Assembly (NCBI GenBank): GCA_963665085.2
Contig: CAXXXS010000001.1
Coordinates: 1,612,001 to 1,676,000 of the forward strand
Length of the DNA stretch: 64,000 nt
Source of the DNA: G963665085 sp963665085
GTDB lineage: Bacteria > Bacteroidota > Bacteroidia > Bacteroidales > JAAAOM01
Direction of reading: 5' to 3'
Under the pieces are notes generated by a model. That model searched no databases, had not been told where the DNA came from, and saw only the letters and a list, made by a program, of their open reading frames with translations. Shown one piece after another: positions 36,036 through 45,919 of this stretch. Position 1 is the stretch's first letter, and each line of letters starts with the position of its first letter. Made by a program: the position numbers and the translations under genes.

Positions 36036-36863
36036 ATGGACGTTATTGAAATAGGCATAGTAGACACCAGGAATATCATTAGGATACTTAACGAAAGTCA
36101 TGACCTTGATTTTTCTAATCATGCATTGACATCGTTTAAAAGACGTTTAGAAAAAGCAATTTTGGTCAACAATCTAAAAAATGCTGACAATCTAATTCTA
36201 AGATTAAAAGACGATAAAAATTTTATTAAAAAATTTCTAAAGGATATTGCTATTGAATCAACAGAAATGTTCAGGGATCCTTCTCTCTGGAGATGGCTTA
36301 GGGATGAATTTTTTCCTCAACAAATTAAACCTAATCAAAGATTTAAAATATGGCTCCCTGATTGCGTTTCAGGAGATGAGCTCTTTACACTTTGTATTCA
36401 GCTTCTAGAGCATGGCTGGTTAGACAAAGTTACGATTATCGCATCCTCCATAATTGAGGAACAAATAGAAACCATTAAATCAGGACTTCTACACTTCAAA
36501 AAAATTGATCTTAGTAGTGAAAACTACAAACGATATAACGGGCTTAGAAATTTCACAGATTATTATAAATTAGAAAATAATATGGCTTATCGGGATACTA
36601 GTTTAATTGAACGTGTAGATTTTCAAGTACACAATATTACTAGCGACGCCCCTCTTAAAGATATAAAGCTTATTATTTTCAGAAATCATATGATATATTA
36701 CAATCCTACACTCCAAACTAAAATCCTGAGGAAGCTACACGAAAGTTTGTCCTATAATGGACATCTGATTATCGGGATACAAGAAAATTTGGAAGGATAT
36801 AGCAAAGGAAATGAATTTGCGTTAGTGAATAAAAACGAAAACATTTATAAAAAACGATCTTAA
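36036..36863 (+). CDS. CheR-like protein with degenerate SAM site, 275 aa
   Basis: Overall alignment with the cheR at 32390 is clear: SLTRRL there matches SFKRRLEKA here, TELFRDPPIW matches TEMFRDPSLW. The SAM motif is altered (LPDCVSGDELFTLC in place of HAGCSTGQEVYSM), and CRNVIIYFN is FRNHMIYYN. It may be inactive and serve as a scaffold or competitor. It starts 14 bp after the sensor gene and is followed three bp later by cheB. Confidence 0.82.
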   Translation: MDVIEIGIVDTRNIIRILNESHDLDFSNHALTSFKRRLEKAILVNNLKNADNLILRLKDDKNFIKKFLKDIAIESTEMFRDPSLWRWLRDEFFPQQIKPNQRFKIWLPDCVSGDELFTLCIQLLEHGWLDKVTIIASSIIEEQIETIKSGLLHFKKIDLSSENYKRYNGLRNFTDYYKLENNMAYRDTSLIERVDFQVHNITSDAPLKDIKLIIFRNHMIYYNPTLQTKILRKLHESLSYNGHLIIGIQENLEGYSKGNEFALVNKNENIYKKRS

Positions 36864-36866
36864 TAG

Positions 36867-37427
36867 ATGTATAAAGCTGTTATTATAGGTGGATCAGCGG
36901 GAAGTTTTCAGGTAGTGACAAAGATTTTAAATTCATTACCAAATAATTTTCCTATTCCTGTACTTCTTTGTTTGCACAGGCTAAAACATGTACGCTCAGG
37001 TTTCGTTGAAGCTTTATCATTAAAATCAAGCATACCGGTTATCGAACCATTTGATAAAGAACAATTAAAGCCAGGAAAAGCTTATCTGGCCCCTGCAAAC
37101 TATCATATGTTCCTTGAATTGGCAAACAGAATTGCTTTATCAACAGAAGAACCTGTTAACCACTCGAGGCCTTCTATCGATTTATCATTTATAACTGCAG
37201 CCTATGCATACAGAAAAAATTTATTAGGAATAATTCTTTCCGGGGCAAATAAAGATGGAGCATTAGGATTAAAAAAAGTACATGATTTAGGGGGGACAAC
37301 AATTGTACAAGATCCTGAAGAATGTGAAGTCAGAACTATGACTGATTCCTCATTAAAAGTAACTGAGGTTAATCATGTTTATAAAACAGATGAAATAATT
37401 CGATTTTTACAAAAGATAAATTTATAG
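36867..37427 (+). CDS. cheB: CheB-type protein-glutamate methylesterase, stand-alone catalytic domain, 186 aa
   Basis: CheB removes methyl groups from receptors. The triad is visible: Ser in IGGSAGSFQV, His in LCLHRLKHVRSG and Asp in LSGANKDGALGL. There is no receiver domain, so activity is not controlled by phosphorylation on this chain. Family size for the catalytic domain is about 190. Confidence 0.92.
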   Translation: MYKAVIIGGSAGSFQVVTKILNSLPNNFPIPVLLCLHRLKHVRSGFVEALSLKSSIPVIEPFDKEQLKPGKAYLAPANYHMFLELANRIALSTEEPVNHSRPSIDLSFITAAYAYRKNLLGIILSGANKDGALGLKKVHDLGGTTIVQDPEECEVRTMTDSSLKVTEVNHVYKTDEIIRFLQKINL

Positions 37428-37433
37428 CACGAT

Positions 37434-38219
37434 ATGAAATTTTCTTTTTTACATAGGGCACTTTCTATTTTACTTGTTGTCGTGTTTTTGATAACTGGGT
37501 TCATTCTAGTAGCAAACACACAGGATCTAATCTCTAATACTGAAACCGATCCTGGAAAATCGTTAACCTTTAAATTTATCGTTCTGTTCTTTAGTGGATT
37601 TTCACTCTTTATCCTCAACCTGTTTCGTCCTTGTAAAGAAGTAGTTGTAGAGAAACTTATTTCACATGAACCTGCAACAAAAGAAAAAGAAACAAAGGAA
37701 GGACAAGAAATAGAACAAGAAGAAAAATTAGAACTTCGTTCCGAAGAAGAATTAGAGAAGGAAGCTGATGAGTTGTTCCCAAAGATTGAAATAGACAATA
37801 TTGATATCTATACAGATAAATTATTGACCAATATCTCTAGAAAACTAGAACTTGCTCAAGGATTAATATTCCTGAGAGACGAAAAAGATAATATTTTCAA
37901 GGTGTCTGGTAAATACGCCTATTTCGCTGAAGAACCTCCGAAAGATTTCATTGAAGGAGAAACCCTTTCAGGACAAGTTGCAAAGAATCAACAATTAGTT
38001 AATATCGATGATATTCCTGAAGGATACGTAAAAGCAATTTCAGGTTTAGGTACAAGTTACCCAAACCATTTATTAATTGTTCCAGCAATTTATAACGACA
38101 AAACTGTTGGAATAATAGAAATAGCATCATTTAAATTCTTAGATAAAAACTTTGAAAACTTGATGCAGTTAGTGGCAAATAAACTAGTTGAGAAAATAAC
38201 TAAAGTTACAGGGGAATAA
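37434..38219 (+). CDS. Membrane-anchored GAF protein, 261 aa
   Basis: Two membrane helices (about 9-30 and 45-65) are followed by a Glu/Lys-rich linker and a GAF domain (about 125-258; GLIFLRDEKDNIFKVSG, then VPAIYNDKTVGIIEIASF). The GAF resembles those of the sensor and phosphatase in this cluster. No output domain is present, so it probably works by partnering with them. The gaps on either side are 6 and 2 bp. Confidence 0.82.
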   Translation: MKFSFLHRALSILLVVVFLITGFILVANTQDLISNTETDPGKSLTFKFIVLFFSGFSLFILNLFRPCKEVVVEKLISHEPATKEKETKEGQEIEQEEKLELRSEEELEKEADELFPKIEIDNIDIYTDKLLTNISRKLELAQGLIFLRDEKDNIFKVSGKYAYFAEEPPKDFIEGETLSGQVAKNQQLVNIDDIPEGYVKAISGLGTSYPNHLLIVPAIYNDKTVGIIEIASFKFLDKNFENLMQLVANKLVEKITKVTGE

Positions 38220-38221
38220 TT

Positions 38222-40828
38222 ATGGATGGTAATAAAGTAAATCATTCACAGCAAAACTTAATTATTGGTGGATTTGCAATTGGTTTAATTGTACCAATTA
38301 TATCTTGGCTTCTATTAATTATAGGGCATGATTATTCTTTTTCTCTAAGTGATATTGCCAGGATGCATGGTGAAACGCCTATTATATGGTTCACTTATTT
38401 ATTCCCAATAATTACATCTCTGGGTATATATTACAATCAGGAGAGTTTGAAAAAAATTAGTTCAAAATTTAAAAAAGAACTCTCTGAAAGAGAACAAAGG
38501 ATAAACAAAATTGCAGATTTTGCAAAAGAGATAGGACAGGGGAATTACGAAAGTCAATTCGAAACTTCCGGCAATACAGATCTCCTTGGAAACTCTCTAC
38601 TCCTGATGAGGGATAACCTTCTTGAAAACAGTAAAAAAGAAGCCGATCAAAGTTGGATTGCAGAGGGTAAAGATATTGTCTCTAATATTCTTAGGATGCA
38701 CAATAAGATGGACGAACTCTCTTATGATGTACTTGTAAACCTAATTAGATATATTAAAGTAATTCAAGGTGCATTATATATCTATGATGATGAAAAAAAG
38801 GTTTTGGTAAATATGTCTACCTATGCATATAATCGCAAAAAATATGTAAATCAGGAATTCAAAATCGGACATGGCCTTATTGGACAATGTGCCTATGAAA
38901 TGGATATCATTTACCGAACAGAAATATCTGATGACTATGTAACAATTACATCCGGAATATTAGGAGATAAAAAGCCCAAAAGCATTCTTATTGTCCCTCT
39001 TATCTCTGATGAAAATCTCCAAGGTGTTATTGAATTTGCTTCATTAGAAGAATCATTTTCAGATCTCACCATTCAATTTCTTCGTGAATTAGGAGAAATT
39101 TTATCAAGAACAATTTTTAACCTTAAGGTAAATCAGCGCACTGAGCAATTGTTACAGGAATCGCAAAAGATGACCGAAGAACTTCGCGAAAACGAAGAAC
39201 AACTCAGACAGAATGCTGAAGAAATGCGGGCAACTCAGGAAGAACTTGAGAAATCTAACGAAAAACTCGAAGCTCAAATTCAAAAAGTTGAAAATGCCCA
39301 GAAACGGCTTTACTCTCTACTGGAAAATGCATCTGAAATAATCTCTATATATGACATAAACCTAAAAATGTCATACGTAAGTCCGTCCGTAACAAAGATC
39401 CTTGGTTTTACCCCAGAAGAAATGATGAGGGGCAAAGATATGGATCGCCTTACAAGAAGAGGTGAAGCTCTTATGGCAGAGATGTTCACATACTTAAAAG
39501 AAAATCCTGAAAAATCTTATACCATTCAGTATACATATATGAAAAAGAATGGAGAAAAGATTTTTATTGAGGCTACAGGACGAAATTTACTTGACGACCC
39601 TGCTATTAACGGTATTATAATTAACTCACAAGATATTACAGAAAGAAAGCGTGCTGAAAAAGAAGAACGGCTAAAAAGTAAAATGCAAGCTTTATCTGAA
39701 AACTCTGTCGATCTAATTGTAAGACTTAGTACTGCAGGACAATTCTTTTATGCAAACCCTATCATGGAAGATTATGTCGGATTAAAGCCCAAAGATGTAA
39801 TCAACAAAACACTTAAACAAGTAACAATTGTTGATGTGTTGCAAAACTATTTCCGTGAAACAACGATTGAAATAAAAGAAGACCCTAAAAAACTAAGTAA
39901 AGAACTTAAAATTCCAGCTATTCAAGGCGTTCATGAGGAAGAACGGATTATGAGTATTGATGCCATTCCTGAATTTAATGAGAACGAACTTGAAACAATA
40001 TTATTCGTAGGACATGATGTTACTGAAGCAAAAAGAATTGAGCACGAGATACAAGAAAAAAACAAAAAAATTGAAGACAGTATCAACTATGCTGAACGAA
40101 TACAGGGCTCTATTCTTCCAGACAATAATATAATTAGGGAATATTTACCTAAATCATTTATTTTCTATGTCCCTAGAGATGTAGTTAGTGGCGATTTCCC
40201 ATGGTTCTTTAAAAAAGGAGAAAATATCTATATCGCTGCCGTAGATTGTACAGGTCACGGTGTGCCAGGCGCCCTCCTTTCATTTATCGGATATTTTATT
40301 TTAAATAATGTAGTAGATAAAGATGTTGATTTAACAGCAGCAGAAGTATGCGATCAGCTTCATTATGGAGTAAGAACAACATTGAAACAAGATAGAGAAG
40401 GCGCAAATGCAAGAGATGGTATGGACATTGCCCTTTGTAAAATAAATTTCAATAAAAAAGAACTACAATTTGCTGGGGCCCACCGTCCGTTATATATGCT
40501 AAGAGGAGATGAACTTATTCAATATAAGGGCGATAGAAAAGCAATTGGAGGAATACCACATAAAAATAAACAAGAAAAAGACTTTACAAATCATGTTATC
40601 AACTACCAGAAGAATGATAAATTTTTCTTCTTTTCTGATGGATTACCCGATCAATTAGGAGGGCCGGAAAAGAAGAAATATTCGGCACAAAGAATTAGAG
40701 AAGCTATTATTGAAAATAAAGATATTACAATGGAAGGGTTCCATAAATATTTCGAACAAGACTTCCAACAATGGAAACACGATATAAAACAGATAGATGA
40801 CGTTTTGTTAATAGGTATTGAATTTTAA
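38222..40828 (+). CDS. SiaA-like membrane PP2C phosphatase with GAF and PAS domains, 868 aa
   Basis: Two membrane helices (about 12-36 and 53-72) precede a HAMP-like linker, GAF (about 153-300), a coil (about 303-363; EEQLRQNAEEMRATQEE), two PAS domains (about 363-480 and 490-603) and a SpoIIE-type PP2C domain (about 616-868). The phosphatase is intact: VVSGDFPW, AVDCTGHGVPGALLS, FFSDGLPDQLGG and the final DDVLLIG. By analogy with SiaA of Pseudomonas it should dephosphorylate the SiaC-like protein at 41441. It is directly followed by the SiaB- and SiaC-like genes. Confidence 0.9.
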   Translation: MDGNKVNHSQQNLIIGGFAIGLIVPIISWLLLIIGHDYSFSLSDIARMHGETPIIWFTYLFPIITSLGIYYNQESLKKISSKFKKELSEREQRINKIADFAKEIGQGNYESQFETSGNTDLLGNSLLLMRDNLLENSKKEADQSWIAEGKDIVSNILRMHNKMDELSYDVLVNLIRYIKVIQGALYIYDDEKKVLVNMSTYAYNRKKYVNQEFKIGHGLIGQCAYEMDIIYRTEISDDYVTITSGILGDKKPKSILIVPLISDENLQGVIEFASLEESFSDLTIQFLRELGEILSRTIFNLKVNQRTEQLLQESQKMTEELRENEEQLRQNAEEMRATQEELEKSNEKLEAQIQKVENAQKRLYSLLENASEIISIYDINLKMSYVSPSVTKILGFTPEEMMRGKDMDRLTRRGEALMAEMFTYLKENPEKSYTIQYTYMKKNGEKIFIEATGRNLLDDPAINGIIINSQDITERKRAEKEERLKSKMQALSENSVDLIVRLSTAGQFFYANPIMEDYVGLKPKDVINKTLKQVTIVDVLQNYFRETTIEIKEDPKKLSKELKIPAIQGVHEEERIMSIDAIPEFNENELETILFVGHDVTEAKRIEHEIQEKNKKIEDSINYAERIQGSILPDNNIIREYLPKSFIFYVPRDVVSGDFPWFFKKGENIYIAAVDCTGHGVPGALLSFIGYFILNNVVDKDVDLTAAEVCDQLHYGVRTTLKQDREGANARDGMDIALCKINFNKKELQFAGAHRPLYMLRGDELIQYKGDRKAIGGIPHKNKQEKDFTNHVINYQKNDKFFFFSDGLPDQLGGPEKKKYSAQRIREAIIENKDITMEGFHKYFEQDFQQWKHDIKQIDDVLLIGIEF

Positions 40829-40854
40829 AATAAACAGTCTAAATTTAGGTAGCT

Positions 40855-41430
40855 ATGGATAATGATAAGGATGTTAAAGGCTTTCTAGAATTTGTTTACG
40901 AATTCTATAAATCGATGAAAGCACATGAAATCACCTTAGTGTATGAAGGTGAAATCACACACCAAATTACCAAGGCATTCACATCTTTGACCGAAATTAA
41001 TATGGCGAAAGATGAAGAGTCTGGTAGTGTACAACGCAGAGTCTTCCATGTAATGGTAGAATGCTTACAAAACATTAGTAAACATGCTGAAGATTTTGGT
41101 TCTGAGGATTACTTATTTTCTGGAAGAGGAATATTCCTGGTAAGTAAAGGAGATAATGAATACAGTGTTACAACCGGAAACGCAGTTGAGAATGACAAGA
41201 TTGAAGAGTTGTCTACGATCCTTGAGAAGATAAACAAAATGGACAAGGAGGAATTAAAACAACTCTACAAAAAACAAATGAAAGAAGGAAGATTATCAGA
41301 TAAAGGAGGAGCAGGTCTCGGCTTCATCGACATTAGAAGAAAAACAGACCATGAATTAGAATATCACTTCCTCCCAATCAATAATGATACATCATTTTTC
41401 TTATTAACATCAACTATAGAAAGAAGCTAA
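40855..41430 (+). CDS. SiaB-family protein kinase (DUF6272), 191 aa
   Basis: This is a GHKL-type fold with the N-box VECLQNISKHA and a glycine-rich G-box SDKGGAGLGFIDIRRK. In the known Sia system SiaB phosphorylates SiaC, opposed by the phosphatase SiaA. Here it lies between a SiaA-like gene and a SiaC-like gene in the expected order. It contains no membrane segment. Confidence 0.88.
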   Translation: MDNDKDVKGFLEFVYEFYKSMKAHEITLVYEGEITHQITKAFTSLTEINMAKDEESGSVQRRVFHVMVECLQNISKHAEDFGSEDYLFSGRGIFLVSKGDNEYSVTTGNAVENDKIEELSTILEKINKMDKEELKQLYKKQMKEGRLSDKGGAGLGFIDIRRKTDHELEYHFLPINNDTSFFLLTSTIERS

Positions 41431-41440
41431 AAGTCATAAA

Positions 41441-41815
41441 ATGGAAACAATAAAAATTGCAGGAACAGAAGATACGCCGAAAGTAATTCTTGACGCGGAT
41501 AACGAGATATTTGAAATTTCAGGAAGATCATTGCCAGAAGATGTTGCTTCTTTTTATGATCCAGTTCTAAACTGGCTCGACGAATATATTGAGAATCCTT
41601 TGGATAGTACAATCTTTAATTTCAAATTAGTTTACTTTAATACTGCTTCATCAAAATTACTCCTTGATATTTTAATGAAACTTGAAGGTTTGCTTGAAAA
41701 AGATAAAGAGATTCTAGTGAAATGGCATTTCCCCGAAGATGACGAAGATATGGAGGAAGCCGGTGAAGAATATGCAGATATTGTTGACGTGCCATTTGAA
41801 CAGGTCCCTTATTAA
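41441..41815 (+). CDS. SiaC-family regulatory phosphoprotein (DUF1987), 124 aa
   Basis: The family pattern is visible: EISGRSLPEDVASFYDPVLNW, then the phosphosite region VYFNTASSKLLLDILM, where the Thr/Ser correspond to the phosphorylated position of SiaC. In Pseudomonas unphosphorylated SiaC activates the diguanylate cyclase SiaD. No such cyclase is in this window; the next gene, 39 bp on, is the TerB-ABC fusion, which is the obvious candidate partner. The C-terminus is acidic (EDDEDMEEAGEE). Confidence 0.88.
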   Translation: METIKIAGTEDTPKVILDADNEIFEISGRSLPEDVASFYDPVLNWLDEYIENPLDSTIFNFKLVYFNTASSKLLLDILMKLEGLLEKDKEILVKWHFPEDDEDMEEAGEEYADIVDVPFEQVPY

Positions 41816-41854
41816 TTGTTTTTTTAGCCAAGACGTACATTTATAACCTGATAT

Positions 41855-44800
41855 ATGAGTGAAGAGATCTTACGGGCCTTAATGCAACTATTTGCAATTA
41901 TTGCAAAGCAGGACGAAGGGGTTGAAGAAAATGAAATCGAGTATGTAAAAAATTTTCTGATACAGCAACTAAATGAAGATGCTGTTAAAGAGTATTTTGC
42001 ATTATTCGAAAAAAATGCAGGTTTACAAAAAGATGAAGAGAATAAAGAACGAAAACGAAAACTTACATCTGTAAAAGATTCCGTTCGTATTCTTGGACTC
42101 TGTAAGAAAATCAATAAGAGTCTTACCCAAAATCAAAAAGTAGTTGTATTAGTTCGTCTATTCGAGTTAGTAAATGCTGATCGAAAATTCTCAGAACAAC
42201 GGATGGCAATTATTAATACCGTAGCTGAGGTTTTTACAATCTCTCCAGAAGAATTTAAAAGCATAGAAAACTTTGTTATTGAAAATGATCCCAATAACCT
42301 TAAAGATTCCAATTTAATGGTTATTAATGATAAAGAGGGATGTAAAAATAACGAATGTAAACATATTAAAACGGAGAAGCTCGACGAAAACATTTTTATT
42401 CTTCATATTGTAAGTGTAGATCTCTATTTCTTAAAATATACAGGCAATGAGTATTTATTCCTCAATGGATTAAGTATCAACAATAAAAAAATCTATTTAT
42501 TTGCAAACGGAAGCACCGTAAAGCTACCAAAAGGAAAACCAATTTACTATAGCGATGTCCTTTCTCATTTTATGGAGGATATTACTTCCAGTAAATTATC
42601 CTACGAGATTAAAGATATCGAATACCGTTTTGCAAATGGAAATATTGGATTAAGAAATATTACATTCGCCGAAAATCACGGTAAGTTAATCGGAATAATG
42701 GGTGCCAGTGGCGCAGGTAAAACTACGCTTCTTAATGTTCTTTCAGGAATAAATGCACCTTCTCAGGGAGCGGTCTTAATAAACGGTATCGATCTCCATA
42801 AAGAACCTGAAAAACTTGAAGGGGTTATTGGCTTAATACCTCAAGACGATTTATTAATAGAAGAATTAACAGTTTTTGAAAATCTTTATTATAACGCTAA
42901 ACTTTGTTTCAAAGACAAATCAGAGGAAGATATTGTAAAACTCGTTGAAAAAACATTATCCAGCCTTGGTTTATTAGACCGAAAAGATTTAAAAGTTGGT
43001 TCTCCATTAAATAAAACAATATCAGGAGGACAGCGCAAAAGATTAAACATTGCGCTAGAGCTTATTAGAGAACCTTCTATTCTATTTGTAGATGAACCTA
43101 CATCCGGCCTCTCATCAAGGGATTCAGAAAATGTCATGGACCTTCTTCGTGAGTTGGCCCTAAAAGGCAAATTAATTTTTGTAGTAATTCACCAACCATC
43201 GTCAGAGATTTATAAAATGTTTGACAAAATGGTGATTCTCGATACGGGTGGTTACCTAATTTATTATGGTAATCCTGTTGAAGCAGTAATGTATTTTAAA
43301 CGTATCGATCAACAAATAAATAGCGATGTTGGTGAATGTCCTACATGTGGTAATGTAAATCCCGAACTTATCTTCAATATCATTGAAGCAAGGATTGTTG
43401 ATGAATTTGGTAATTACACAGACAGCCGTAAGGTTGCTCCTACAAAATGGGAGGAACATTACATTGAGGAGATTTCCCTTGAACCAACAAAAACAATAAG
43501 TGAAAAACCTCCAAAAGGATTAAATATACCTAATTGGTTTAATCAATTTAAAATCTATACACTTAGGGATTTCTTTTCTAAAATAAGTAATACACAGTAT
43601 ATAGCGCTAAATTTATTGGAAGCCCCAGTTCTTGGGTTTATTCTATCCTATATAATCCGTTATATCGCTGACCCAAAGTCAAAAATTTATATTTTCAGAG
43701 AAAACGAAAACATTCATATTTATATATTCATGGCATTGATTGTTGCCTTGTTCCTGGGGTTAACAGTAAGTGCTGAAGAAATCTTTAGAGATCGAAAAAT
43801 ATTAAAAAGAGAGGCATTTCTAAACCTGAGCCGCTCCAGTTATTTAGCCTCAAAAATCATTATTCTTGTCGGAATATCTGCTATACAAGCGTTCTCTTTC
43901 CTTATTATTGCAAATTCTATTTTAGGGATTAAAGGAATGTTATTCCACTATTGGTTTGTACTTTTCTCTACTGCTGTATTTGCAAATATGCTAGGCTTGA
44001 ATATCTCCGCAACATTTAATTCAGCAGTCACAATTTATATTTTAATTCCCCTCTTAATGATTCCAATGATGATCCTAAGTGGGGCCATGTTTAGTTTCGA
44101 TAAATTAAACCGTAAAGTTAGCAGTGTTGGAAAGGTACCATTAATAGCCGAGTTTATGGTTACCAAATGGTCATATGAAGCTTTATTGGTACATCAGTTT
44201 AAAGACAATCGGTATAGGGGTACGGTAGTTGATCCAGAAAATAATCTTACTCTTTTTGATCTGGAAAAATTTGAAAGTATTGCCGATTTTAAGACGGTAC
44301 ATTTAATCCCCGGACTAAACAATAAGCTTGAAGCTGCTCAAAAAGAATTTGAAACGAAAGGAAAAATTGAAGAAACGTCTGATAACATCAAGTTATTAAG
44401 AAATGAAATTGTAAAAGAACAAAAAAAATATCCCCATTTAGCGATTGAAAATATTGAAAACCTAGAGCCCGAGAATTACACTTCAGAATATTATTATTTG
44501 ATTTATGATTTTCTACAAAAGCTTGAAAGTGAATATATCGAAATGTTTACGCTCGCTAACGAGAAAAAAGAAAACATAATAAATTACTGGCTTGAACAGG
44601 ATGCCGAAAAATATAGGGCTTTTAGAGATGCATATGATAATGAAAGTGTTTCTGATATAGCTTTAAAAGTATACGAAAAGAATAAAATTATTGAATACAA
44701 CAACGAATATATCCAGCAATTTCACCCTGTTTATCAGGATCCAGTTGTAACGGGAAAATTAGACTTCCGTTCACACTTCCTGGCGCCCAGAAAACATTTT

Positions 44801-44938
44801 ATGGGTATGTATTTTGAAACATACTGGTTTAATGTTACGTTTATTTGGTTGTTAACAATAATACTTTATATAACTTTATATTACGAACACCTGAAAAAAC
44901 TTTTAGGATTATTCGATAAAATAAAGGTTAAACAGTAA
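41855..44938 (+). CDS. TerB-like / ABC ATPase / ABC-2 permease fusion protein, copy B, 1027 aa
   Basis: It has the same architecture as copy A at 24020-27043: TerB-like helices (about 1-150), a beta-rich segment (about 180-250), ABC ATPase with Walker A GASGAGKTTLL (about 283), signature ISGGQRKR (about 390) and DEPTSGLSS, a CPTCG knuckle (about 495), ABC-2 membrane helices (about 580-760), a long charged loop and a final helix. Copies A and B align from end to end. An acidic cytoplasmic N-terminus ahead of an ABC core offers a docking site for the SiaC-like regulator encoded just upstream. Cargo unknown; export is the likely direction. Confidence 0.87.
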   Translation: MSEEILRALMQLFAIIAKQDEGVEENEIEYVKNFLIQQLNEDAVKEYFALFEKNAGLQKDEENKERKRKLTSVKDSVRILGLCKKINKSLTQNQKVVVLVRLFELVNADRKFSEQRMAIINTVAEVFTISPEEFKSIENFVIENDPNNLKDSNLMVINDKEGCKNNECKHIKTEKLDENIFILHIVSVDLYFLKYTGNEYLFLNGLSINNKKIYLFANGSTVKLPKGKPIYYSDVLSHFMEDITSSKLSYEIKDIEYRFANGNIGLRNITFAENHGKLIGIMGASGAGKTTLLNVLSGINAPSQGAVLINGIDLHKEPEKLEGVIGLIPQDDLLIEELTVFENLYYNAKLCFKDKSEEDIVKLVEKTLSSLGLLDRKDLKVGSPLNKTISGGQRKRLNIALELIREPSILFVDEPTSGLSSRDSENVMDLLRELALKGKLIFVVIHQPSSEIYKMFDKMVILDTGGYLIYYGNPVEAVMYFKRIDQQINSDVGECPTCGNVNPELIFNIIEARIVDEFGNYTDSRKVAPTKWEEHYIEEISLEPTKTISEKPPKGLNIPNWFNQFKIYTLRDFFSKISNTQYIALNLLEAPVLGFILSYIIRYIADPKSKIYIFRENENIHIYIFMALIVALFLGLTVSAEEIFRDRKILKREAFLNLSRSSYLASKIIILVGISAIQAFSFLIIANSILGIKGMLFHYWFVLFSTAVFANMLGLNISATFNSAVTIYILIPLLMIPMMILSGAMFSFDKLNRKVSSVGKVPLIAEFMVTKWSYEALLVHQFKDNRYRGTVVDPENNLTLFDLEKFESIADFKTVHLIPGLNNKLEAAQKEFETKGKIEETSDNIKLLRNEIVKEQKKYPHLAIENIENLEPENYTSEYYYLIYDFLQKLESEYIEMFTLANEKKENIINYWLEQDAEKYRAFRDAYDNESVSDIALKVYEKNKIIEYNNEYIQQFHPVYQDPVVTGKLDFRSHFLAPRKHFMGMYFETYWFNVTFIWLLTIILYITLYYEHLKKLLGLFDKIKVKQ

Positions 44939-44983
44939 ATTTTAAGAAAATATTTAGATTTTATTATATTTATAAATAAATAC

Positions 44984-44991
44984 TAACTTTG
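44984..44991 (+). promoter_or_regulatory. Candidate internal promoter element TAACTTTG
   Basis: TAACTTTG fits TAnnTTTG and lies 28 bp before the lipoprotein ATG at 45019. No matching TTG is seen at -33, so it is a weak candidate for a secondary promoter. Confidence 0.35.
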
Positions 44992-45018
44992 TTATAACAA
45001 CTTTAAACAAGTTTGTAA

Positions 45019-45918
45019 ATGGTAAAAAGATTCATTTTAATATTCTCAATTGCACTCATAATTTTTGGCTGTAAGTCGAATGACAAAAGCCTAAAAGGTG
45101 GGTTAGATGTACCTGCTTCTGAGGCAAAAGCAGAATTAGAGGTTTCGGATGAAACTATGGAAAGCATTGTAGAAAATGTTTCATCGCCAATTGAAATGGC
45201 AGCGTTGATTAAAGCTTTAGGCGTTCCATTTTCAAAGAAATATCTTGCAACAACAGATTATGTTGATGAGTATGTAACAAGTTCAAAAAGGGCTTTTTGT
45301 TTGGGTATTTTTGGCGCAGATATGGGGTACTTAAATATGTATGAAAAAACAGCATCTGTTATTGACTACTTATCCGCAATTAAAACATTGGCAGATGGTA
45401 TTAATGTTGGCCAGTATTTTGATTTTCCAACACTAAAAAGACTTGCAACAAACAGTCAGAACATTGATTCATTGATGTATATCTCTGTCCATAGCTTTAA
45501 CCAAATGGACAAATATCTTAGAGAAAATAAAAGAGGTAACCTAAGTTCACTTATGATTGCAGGCGTATGGGTTGAAGGATTATATTTAGCAACCCAGGTG
45601 GCATTGGAAAGTAATTCTGAGCAGCTTGCAGAAAGAATTGGTGAGCAGAAATCAATACTAACACAGCTTATGATTATTCTAAATAATTATAAAAGCGACA
45701 AATACATTAGTGATTTAATTGTTGATTTCAACGAAATAAAAACTTTATTCGATAATGTAGAAATAACCATTGAGCGGGGTGAACCTGAGGCTATTGAAGA
45801 GAATGGCATGTTGGTTATTGTACAAAACGAAAAAAGTATTGTAAATATTAGTTCTGAAACTTTAACTGATATTACAAAAAAAACTGAAGAAATTAGAAAT
45901 AAGTTAATAAATTTATAA
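45019..45918 (+). CDS. Lipoprotein of the ABC-fusion module, copy B, 299 aa
   Basis: The lipobox is IIFGCKS. The body is helical and homologous to the lipoprotein at 27614-28507. Shared landmarks include SIEM/SPIEMAALIKALGVPF-type helices, NIDSLMYISVHSFNQM and GVWVEGLYLATQ. The C-terminal part ends with repeated helical coils (TDITKKTEEIRNKL). Function unknown; the constant pairing with the ABC fusion suggests a periplasmic partner. Its stop is one base before the next ATG. Confidence 0.8.
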   Translation: MVKRFILIFSIALIIFGCKSNDKSLKGGLDVPASEAKAELEVSDETMESIVENVSSPIEMAALIKALGVPFSKKYLATTDYVDEYVTSSKRAFCLGIFGADMGYLNMYEKTASVIDYLSAIKTLADGINVGQYFDFPTLKRLATNSQNIDSLMYISVHSFNQMDKYLRENKRGNLSSLMIAGVWVEGLYLATQVALESNSEQLAERIGEQKSILTQLMIILNNYKSDKYISDLIVDFNEIKTLFDNVEITIERGEPEAIEENGMLVIVQNEKSIVNISSETLTDITKKTEEIRNKLINL

Positions 45919-45919
45919 T

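Noticed and set aside
32390..41815. A classical chemotaxis operon
   Set aside because: No CheA, CheW, CheY or MCP signalling domain is present; only CheR and CheB types are.
38222..41815. A complete SiaABCD system
   Set aside because: No GGDEF protein is found in the window, so the D component is absent.
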